NCBI RefSeq assembly: GCF_028618695.1
Contig: NZ_JAQIVI010000122.1
Span: 1-8,293 of the forward strand
DNA from: Natrinema soli
GTDB taxonomy: Archaea > Halobacteriota > Halobacteria > Halobacteriales > Natrialbaceae
Length of the DNA: 8,293 bases
Direction: 5' to 3'
This document shows, piece by piece, positions 1-4,766 of this stretch. Position numbers and translations under genes: made by a program. The notes under the pieces are model-generated. The model was not told the origin of the DNA and did not search any database. It was given only the letters and a program-made list of their open reading frames with translations. Numbering within the stretch: the first letter of the stretch is position 1; each line of letters opens with the position of its first letter.

Positions 1-492
1 AGTCTGGACGACCAGCGCTCCCTCGAGCGCCCGCCCGACCGCCGGGGCGTGAGCGAGCACGTCCAGCGTTCCCGGCTCGAGCAGGCCGACGCCGACGGTG
101 AGCCAGAAGCCGATCTGGTAGGGGTTGGTCAGCGACAGCACGAATGTCTTCCTGAACCCCGAGGCGGCGGCTCGACCGGCGTCGGTGAACGACGCGGCGG
201 CTCGCGCCTCGTCGATCGCACCGATCGCGAAGTACAGCATGAGACAGCCGCCGGCGAGGTAAAGCGCGGGGCGGACGCCCGAGAGGCGATCGATCACGGC
301 GACGATACCGGCCAGCGTGAGGAGAAAGAAGAGCACGTCCGCGAGCATCGCACCGAGACCGGCTCGAAAGCCGGCCGTCCAGCCGCGGACGACGCTCTCC
401 TCGGCGATAATCGCGTTCATTGGCCCCGGCGGGGCCGCGAGCGCGAGTCCGAAGCAGACGCCGGCCAGTGCTGTGACGGCGAGTGAGGTCAC
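1..492 (-). CDS. LysE family translocator (amino-acid/metabolite exporter), 3'-truncated by window edge
   Basis: The minus strand stays open from a GTG at 492 to the window edge and gives 164 residues of a hydrophobic protein. Residues 1-30 read as a first membrane helix ending in the APPGPMN motif (residues 20-26), the hallmark of LysE/RhtB exporters. Further helices lie at about 41-67, 76-92 and 115-137, with LTNPYQIGFW at 121-130 matching the second conserved block of the family. LysE proteins usually have about 200 residues, so roughly 40 are missing. The family exports amino acids or related metabolites across the cytoplasmic membrane; the substrate here cannot be told. The start is chosen because an in-frame TAA lies at about 561-563, no in-frame ATG exists between it and 492, and the membrane helix begins at once after the GTG. 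A TTTT stretch at 524-527 lies about 32 bases upstream and could be part of a TATA box, which would make the message nearly leaderless. It is divergent from the thioredoxin-like gene. Confidence 0.85.
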   Translation of the reverse strand, partial: MTSLAVTALAGVCFGLALAAPPGPMNAIIAEESVVRGWTAGFRAGLGAMLADVLFFLLTLAGIVAVIDRLSGVRPALYLAGGCLMLYFAIGAIDEARAAASFTDAGRAAASGFRKTFVLSLTNPYQIGFWLTVGVGLLEPGTLDVLAHAPAVGRALEGALVVQT

Positions 493-754
493 GGTTTCGA
501 TCTCGAGTGAGCGATACAGGCGCAAAAGCTCAGCGAACTGCCGTCGGTGAATTCGCTCGAATTACCATCCTCCTCGCCTCGAACGGGCCTTCTCCTTGCG
601 CTTCCGTAAACGGCACTCAGGGACTGTTGTGCCCGCGTCTACTGCCGTACTATTCAGTTCGATAACCAGTTACATCTTAGTTTCTGACGCCCGTCGCGTC
701 TCGTATGGAGCACTATCGGTATCGATTGCGTTCCGTCCGAACGGTGGGACGGCC
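493..754. promoter_or_regulatory. Divergent intergenic region between LysE-type and TlpA-type genes
   Basis: No convincing gene lies here. The region must hold promoters for both flanking genes. The most AT-rich part is about 647-685 and could contain the plus-strand TATA element, but no clear consensus is visible. For the minus-strand gene, TTTT at 527-524 is the best TATA candidate. A 17-codon plus-strand ORF (705-758, MEHYRYRLRSVRTVGRP) ends in an ATGA overlap with the start of the next gene; it may be a leader ORF or chance. GGTGGG at 743-748 is a weak ribosome-binding candidate for the start at 755. Confidence 0.4.
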
Positions 755-1396
755 ATGAGACGCCGAGAAATTATCGCCGGACTCGGGAGCGTCGGGGTCC
801 TCGCCGGCGCAGGGGGCCTCTTCCTCGGGGGTGTTCCCTCGTTCGGGGCCGTTCCCTCATTCGAGGCCGACAGCACCGAATCGGAACACGAGGGCGGCTC
901 CGATGGCCCGATCACGGTCGAGACGATCGACGCTCCCGGGAGCGAAGCCGGCACAGTCACCGTCCCCAACGGCGACGTCATGGTCGTCGAACTCTTCGTC
1001 ACCGGGTGTGGCAACTGTCAGGCGCAAATGTCGAACCTCGCCGAGGCGCACTCTCAACTCGCCGCGGATTACGGCGACGGTCTCACGTTCCTGGGAGCTA
1101 CATACCAATCCAATGATAGCAAGCCGCCAGCCGAACTGCGGGACTGGTGGCGCGGTCACGGCGGCAACTGGCCCGTCGGCTACGACCCGACGGGGGATAT
1201 CTCGGCCCGCTACGGCGCCGTCGGGTATCCCGTAACCATGGTCATCGACGAACGGGGCGAGAAACGCTGGGAGGAACTCGGCTTCGCGCCGCCCGAAACC
1301 ATCGTCGAGGCCGTCGAACCCGTTCTCGAGGCGAACGACGGGACGACAACCAACGAATCGACTACACCCGGAGCGAACGAGTCACAGACCGCGTGA
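755..1396 (+). CDS. Tat-exported TlpA/thioredoxin-like disulfide oxidoreductase
   Basis: The 213-residue protein begins with MRRREIIAGLGSVGVLAGAG, a twin-arginine leader followed by a hydrophobic stretch to about residue 26, so the domain probably acts outside the cytoplasmic membrane. After an acidic linker (about 37-52), a thioredoxin fold follows: strand VMVVELFV (75-82), redox motif C85-G-N-C88 and the cis-proline loop GYPVT (P159). This is the usual arrangement of TlpA/ResA-like thiol-disulfide proteins that reduce or form disulfides in secreted proteins or assist cytochrome maturation. The tail (about 194-213) is rich in Thr, Asn and Ser and has two N-x-S sequons (N200, N208); a third is at N120. 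The start at 755 is preferred to in-frame upstream starts because it puts the Arg pair at the very N-terminus. There is no Cys near the leader, so it is not a lipoprotein; the leader may instead remain as an anchor. The partner protein is unknown; no CcdA-type gene is visible. Confidence 0.85.
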   Translation: MRRREIIAGLGSVGVLAGAGGLFLGGVPSFGAVPSFEADSTESEHEGGSDGPITVETIDAPGSEAGTVTVPNGDVMVVELFVTGCGNCQAQMSNLAEAHSQLAADYGDGLTFLGATYQSNDSKPPAELRDWWRGHGGNWPVGYDPTGDISARYGAVGYPVTMVIDERGEKRWEELGFAPPETIVEAVEPVLEANDGTTTNESTTPGANESQTA

Positions 1397-1567
1397 GAGA
1401 GTCGATCGGTCGTAGCGGCATTCCTCGAAGACCGCTCGAGCGCGTCGGCGACCGTGAGAAGGGGGGCGGTCAGAATCTGCCGGCAGTCGGGATCGGTCGA
1501 CGCGCCGTCACGGACCCCACGTGAGGAGAGTCGACGGTGGGTGCGGTGACCCGACGGTACTGGTCGG

Positions 1568-1615
1568 TCGTCGGACCGTGTTCCGGCGACCCAGCGACCG
1601 TGTCGGGTCCGACGA
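1568..1615. repeat. 10-bp perfect inverted repeat, 28-nt loop
   Basis: TCGTCGGACC at 1568-1577 is the exact reverse complement of GGTCCGACGA at 1606-1615. The loop contains a second copy of GACCGTGT (1574-1581 and 1596-1603). It could fold as a long GC-rich hairpin in RNA or bind a dimeric regulator. No T-run follows, so a terminator is not supported. Confidence 0.5.
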
Positions 1616-1664
1616 AGGCACGGGCGTTCGTCGGTGGCTCCCCCATCAGGTGCAGGCCGACCGC

Positions 1665-1697
1665 ACAACGTCGTTCACCACGCACGTTGTAGCAACG
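1665..1697. repeat. Overlapping inverted repeats (ACAACGT...ACGTTGT; CGTTG-TAG-CAACG)
   Basis: ACAACGT at 1665-1671 pairs with ACGTTGT at 1684-1690 (12-nt spacer, arms 19 bp apart, close to two helical turns). The right arm also forms a second palindrome, CGTTG (1685-1689), TAG, CAACG (1693-1697). The position, about 80-110 bases before the binding-protein start, suits an operator, but no regulator is known and chance cannot be excluded. Confidence 0.35.
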
Positions 1698-1773
1698 CGT
1701 CCTGCGAACGAGTGCGACGGGATTCGACTATGAGACGACAGCAGCGTATCACTGGCGGTGGGTCCTGAAACGG

Positions 1774-3369
1774 ATGGACGACGGAACGAACGAACGAATA
1801 GACGAGACGACGCGACGCGCCCTGCTCGCCGCACTGGGCGGTTCGGGCATCGCGGCCACGGACGGGTGTTCGACGATGCTCGAGACGAGTTCGGGGCCGC
1901 GGTTCCGGCTCGGGACGCTTCGTCCGCCGATCACGCTCGATCCGATCACCGCGAAATCGATTGGCTCCGAACAGGTCATCGGGCGGGTGTTCGACGGGCT
2001 CTACGAGTACGACGACGGAACCGACACCGTCCCCAAAATCGCGGCCGGGGAGCCGCAGTTCGAGAACGACGGCCGAGCGGCCGTCGTCGAACTCGACGAC
2101 AGCGCGCGGTTTCAGAACGACCGGGCGGTGGTCGCCGACGACGTCGTCTACTCCTATTCCGCGCCGCTCGAGGAGGACGCGCCGACGGCGTGGCGGGTGA
2201 GCCCGTTCGATTCGGTCGAGGCCGTCGACGAGCGCACCGTCCGATTTTCGCTCGAGGAACCGTATCCGGCGCTCGACCACGCGCTCACGCAGCCGATCGT
2301 CCCCCGGCAGGAGCGAGAAGACGACAGGGAGGCGTTCGCGACTGAGCCGGTCGGGGCCGGCCCGTTCGAAGTCGCGTCGTTCAGCGCGGAGAAGACGGCG
2401 ACGCTGCGCCGCTGGGACGACTACTGGGGCGACCCGATCCCCGGAATCGATCGGCTCACCGTGGCGTACGTCGAGTTCCCGATGACCCAGCTGACGAGTC
2501 TGCGGACGAACCGCAACGACGCGATCGAGCCGGTATCGCCGATGATCGTGGACCACGTCAGCGACGTGGCGAACGCGTCGGTGAAGCGCCGGCACGGATA
2601 CACCTCGTTTTACTTCGGCTTCAACCTGAACCAGGGGCCGACGACCGATCCCCGGGTCCGGGAGGCGATCAGCTACTGTCTCGACCTCGAGAAAGCGGTC
2701 GCCGACTTCGTCGAACCGATGGGACAGCGCCAGTACAGTCCGCTGCCGCCGGGGGTCGCCAGCGACTGGGACATGCCGACCGACGAGTGGGCCGACCTCG
2801 CGAACGAGACGAATCCCGAACGGGCCCGCCAGCTGTTCCGCGAGGCCGACGAAGCGAGCGGCCAGCTCCGCATTCTCACCTCGACGGACCCGAAACACAA
2901 GGAGTTCGGTGAAGCGCTGGCCGGCGGGCTCAGGGACGCGAGCCACGGCGCACTCGTGGTCTCCAAACCGGAGTCGACGTTCCTCGAGCGATACGTTTCC
3001 GGCTCCGAGCGCGATTACTCGGTGTTCGTCGGGGAGATCAGCGGGACGCCCGATCCGGACTCGCACCTCTACCCGACGTTCCACGAGAACATGGCGGGCG
3101 TGACAAACGGGACCTTCTACCGCGAGGACGCGGTCATGGAGCGGCTCACGGCGGCTCGCGAGACCGAGAACCGCGAACGGCGACGCCGGCTCTACGAAGC
3201 GGCGATCACCCGGCTGCTCGAGGACCGGGTCTGTCTCCCCATCTGCTCGTTCGAGCACAGCTTCGCGGTGGCCGCCGACGTGCAGAACTTCCGGGTCCAT
3301 CCCATCGCACGGGTCAACCCGCGGCTCGCAGCGGGTGACGAGGTCGTCACGGTGGGATCGGAATCATGA
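1774..3369 (+). CDS. Family-5 (peptide/nickel-type) extracytoplasmic substrate-binding protein, Tat leader
   Basis: The 531 residues fit the usual size of SBP_bac_5 proteins, which bind oligopeptides, nickel chelates or similar solutes outside the membrane and normally hand them to an ABC transporter. The N-terminus has a twin-arginine leader (TTRRALLAALGG, Arg14-Arg15) and a Cys at 32 in the context ATDGC, which would be the lipid anchor although Asp30 is unusual for a lipobox. Family landmarks in order: LDPITAKSIGSEQVIGRVFDGLYEY (55-79; the typical early block), ADDVVYSYSA (121-130), PVGAGPFEV (192-200; the conserved G-x-GP[FY] turn), DDYWGD (215-220), TTDPRVREAISYCLDLEKAV (290-309) and the C-terminal RRLYEAAITRLLEDRVCLPI region (471-490). 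The stop overlaps the start of the downstream APC permease (ATGA), so the two are almost certainly co-transcribed and translationally coupled. No ABC permease or ATPase gene is next to it, which is odd for this family. The ligand cannot be read from the sequence. Confidence 0.9.
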   Translation: MDDGTNERIDETTRRALLAALGGSGIAATDGCSTMLETSSGPRFRLGTLRPPITLDPITAKSIGSEQVIGRVFDGLYEYDDGTDTVPKIAAGEPQFENDGRAAVVELDDSARFQNDRAVVADDVVYSYSAPLEEDAPTAWRVSPFDSVEAVDERTVRFSLEEPYPALDHALTQPIVPRQEREDDREAFATEPVGAGPFEVASFSAEKTATLRRWDDYWGDPIPGIDRLTVAYVEFPMTQLTSLRTNRNDAIEPVSPMIVDHVSDVANASVKRRHGYTSFYFGFNLNQGPTTDPRVREAISYCLDLEKAVADFVEPMGQRQYSPLPPGVASDWDMPTDEWADLANETNPERARQLFREADEASGQLRILTSTDPKHKEFGEALAGGLRDASHGALVVSKPESTFLERYVSGSERDYSVFVGEISGTPDPDSHLYPTFHENMAGVTNGTFYREDAVMERLTAARETENRERRRRLYEAAITRLLEDRVCLPICSFEHSFAVAADVQNFRVHPIARVNPRLAAGDEVVTVGSES

Positions 3370-4766
3370 GTGAGAACGACGGCGGCGAGAACGCCGGTGG
3401 TGGGAACGGCAGCAGCAAAAACGGGGGTAGCGGAAACGGCGACGACGGACATGGAGACGAGAAGTTCGGCGTCGGAACGGCCGTCGCACTGGGCGTGGGC
3501 GGCATCGTCGGTGGTGGCATTTACGCGGCGATCGGCATCGTCGTGGCCGCAGCGGGCATTCTGACGTGGTTCGCCTACTCGCTGGCGACCGTCGTCGTCT
3601 TCTGCTGTGCCTACTCGTACATCAAATTGAACGACGCGACCGACAGCGACGGCGGCTCGGTCTCGTACATCGAGGAACTCACGGGGAGATCGACGGTCGC
3701 CGGCGTGGTCGGCTGGACGCTCGTCGTCGGCTACATCGGGACGATGGCGATGTACGCCTACGCCTTTGGCATGTACGGCCAGATGCTGATCGGCTACGAG
3801 TACGTCTGGGGATTGCCGATTCGACAGTTCCTCTCGGTCGGCGTACTCGCGGTCTTCGTCGGAATCAACCTCCTCGGCGCGGGCTCGTCGGCGGCGGTCG
3901 AACGGTATCTCGTGTTCGTCCAGGCGGGGATCATCGCCGCGTTCGGCCTGATCGGACTCTGGTTCGGCGCGGCGAACTATCAGCTACGGCTCGGTTTCGC
4001 CGAATTCGGCCTCAATCCGATCCTCGCCGCCTCGGTCGGGTTCGTCTCGTTCGAGGGCTGGCAGCTGCTGTTTTACGATCAGGAGCAGTTCGACGATCCG
4101 GACGAGACGCTCGCGAAAGGCGTGTTCATCTCGATTCCCATCGCAGCGGCCATCTACATTCTCGTCGGGTTCGTGATTACGACCCTCCTTCCCGAGGAGG
4201 TCGTCGCCGCCCAGCCCGAGCCGTCGCTGCTCTACGCCGCGCTGTCGATCTCGAAGTGGCTCGCGCTCGCCGTCGGCCTCGCCGGGCTCATCTCGACGGC
4301 GAGCGCGATCAACTCGACGCTGTTCAGCGAGGCCATCTTCGCGAAGAACCTGATCAGCGACGACATCCTCCCCGACGAGATGGGCGACGCGGACGCCGAC
4401 GCCGCCCCGTCGCGGACCGTGATCGTCATCGGCCTCCTGACGGCCGCCTTCACCGTCCTCGGAAGCCTCGAGGCCGTCGTGGAGTTCGCCTCGCTGGCCT
4501 TCATCGTCGTCTTCGGTGCGATGAGCGCACTCGCACTCTCGGTGCGCGACGCGGAGGGCGTCGACGTCAACCCGATCCCGCCGCTGCTCGGCGTCGTCGG
4601 CTCGGCGGCCTTCTTCGTCATGCTGACGTGGTACCTCTACTCGCAGCTCCCGGCCGTCTTCTGGCTGGTCGTCGCCATCGCGGCAGTAGTCTTCGCGGTC
4701 GAAGGGATGTATTTCAAGCGCGAGAAACTCGCCGAGGGCGTTCGGCAAGTGGAGAAACGCGTCTAG
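3366..4766 (+). CDS. APC-superfamily permease (amino acid/polyamine-type secondary transporter)
   Basis: The 466-residue membrane protein has about 12 hydrophobic segments, at about 37-57, 59-82, 111-135, 153-172, 181-203, 217-236, 252-275, 287-313, 350-367, 370-392, 403-424 and 427-446. The first helix carries GVGGIVGGGIYAAIG (43-57), the unwound glycine motif of APC transporters that binds the substrate backbone. FVSFEGWQLLFYDQEQFDDPDETLAKGVFISI (226-257) matches the conserved helix 6-7 block of the family. The N-terminal 33 residues are an unusual hydrophilic tail made almost only of Gly, Asn, Ser, Asp and Glu, predicted cytosolic and disordered. APC proteins move amino acids, polyamines or similar amines by proton or sodium symport or by exchange. 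The start ATG overlaps the stop of the upstream binding-protein gene (ATGA 3366-3369), and the TAG stop shares CTAG with the topA stop on the other strand. GGTGGG at 3351-3356 may help initiation. Substrate unknown. Confidence 0.88.
   Translation: MSENDGGENAGGGNGSSKNGGSGNGDDGHGDEKFGVGTAVALGVGGIVGGGIYAAIGIVVAAAGILTWFAYSLATVVVFCCAYSYIKLNDATDSDGGSVSYIEELTGRSTVAGVVGWTLVVGYIGTMAMYAYAFGMYGQMLIGYEYVWGLPIRQFLSVGVLAVFVGINLLGAGSSAAVERYLVFVQAGIIAAFGLIGLWFGAANYQLRLGFAEFGLNPILAASVGFVSFEGWQLLFYDQEQFDDPDETLAKGVFISIPIAAAIYILVGFVITTLLPEEVVAAQPEPSLLYAALSISKWLALAVGLAGLISTASAINSTLFSEAIFAKNLISDDILPDEMGDADADAAPSRTVIVIGLLTAAFTVLGSLEAVVEFASLAFIVVFGAMSALALSVRDAEGVDVNPIPPLLGVVGSAAFFVMLTWYLYSQLPAVFWLVVAIAAVVFAVEGMYFKREKLAEGVRQVEKRV

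Larger units (their letters stand above)
1397..1773. other. Intergenic region without a convincing gene
   Basis: The 377 bases between the thioredoxin-like gene and the binding-protein gene hold no ORF with recognisable or haloarchaeal-like (acidic) protein composition. The open frames present are short, arginine/proline-rich and partly antisense to the neighbours. No hairpin followed by a T-run marks a terminator for the upstream gene. Two inverted repeats (1568-1615 and 1665-1697) are described separately. A 12-codon ORF (1730-1768, MRRQQRITGGGS) ends five bases before the next start and is probably chance. GGTGGG at 1757-1762 is a weak ribosome-binding candidate for the start at 1774. Confidence 0.5.

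Noticed and set aside
530..568. A 12-codon minus-strand ORF with GGAGG directly before its ATG, upstream of the LysE-type gene
   Set aside because: The GGAGG touches the ATG, too close for ribosome binding, and the frame is too short to judge.
596..754. An N-terminal extension of the thioredoxin-like protein to an ATG at 596
   Set aside because: It would bury the twin-arginine leader 53 residues inside the protein; the start at 755 puts the Arg pair at the N-terminus.
1210..1668. A minus-strand 152-codon frame reaching into the 1397-1773 gap
   Set aside because: Half of it is antisense to the thioredoxin-like gene, the rest is Arg/Pro/Asp-rich without recognisable structure and without a promoter.
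1675..3300. A minus-strand 541-codon frame antisense to the binding-protein gene
   Set aside because: Composition (Arg, Val, His-rich) and position show an antisense shadow; the plus-strand frame matches a known family throughout.
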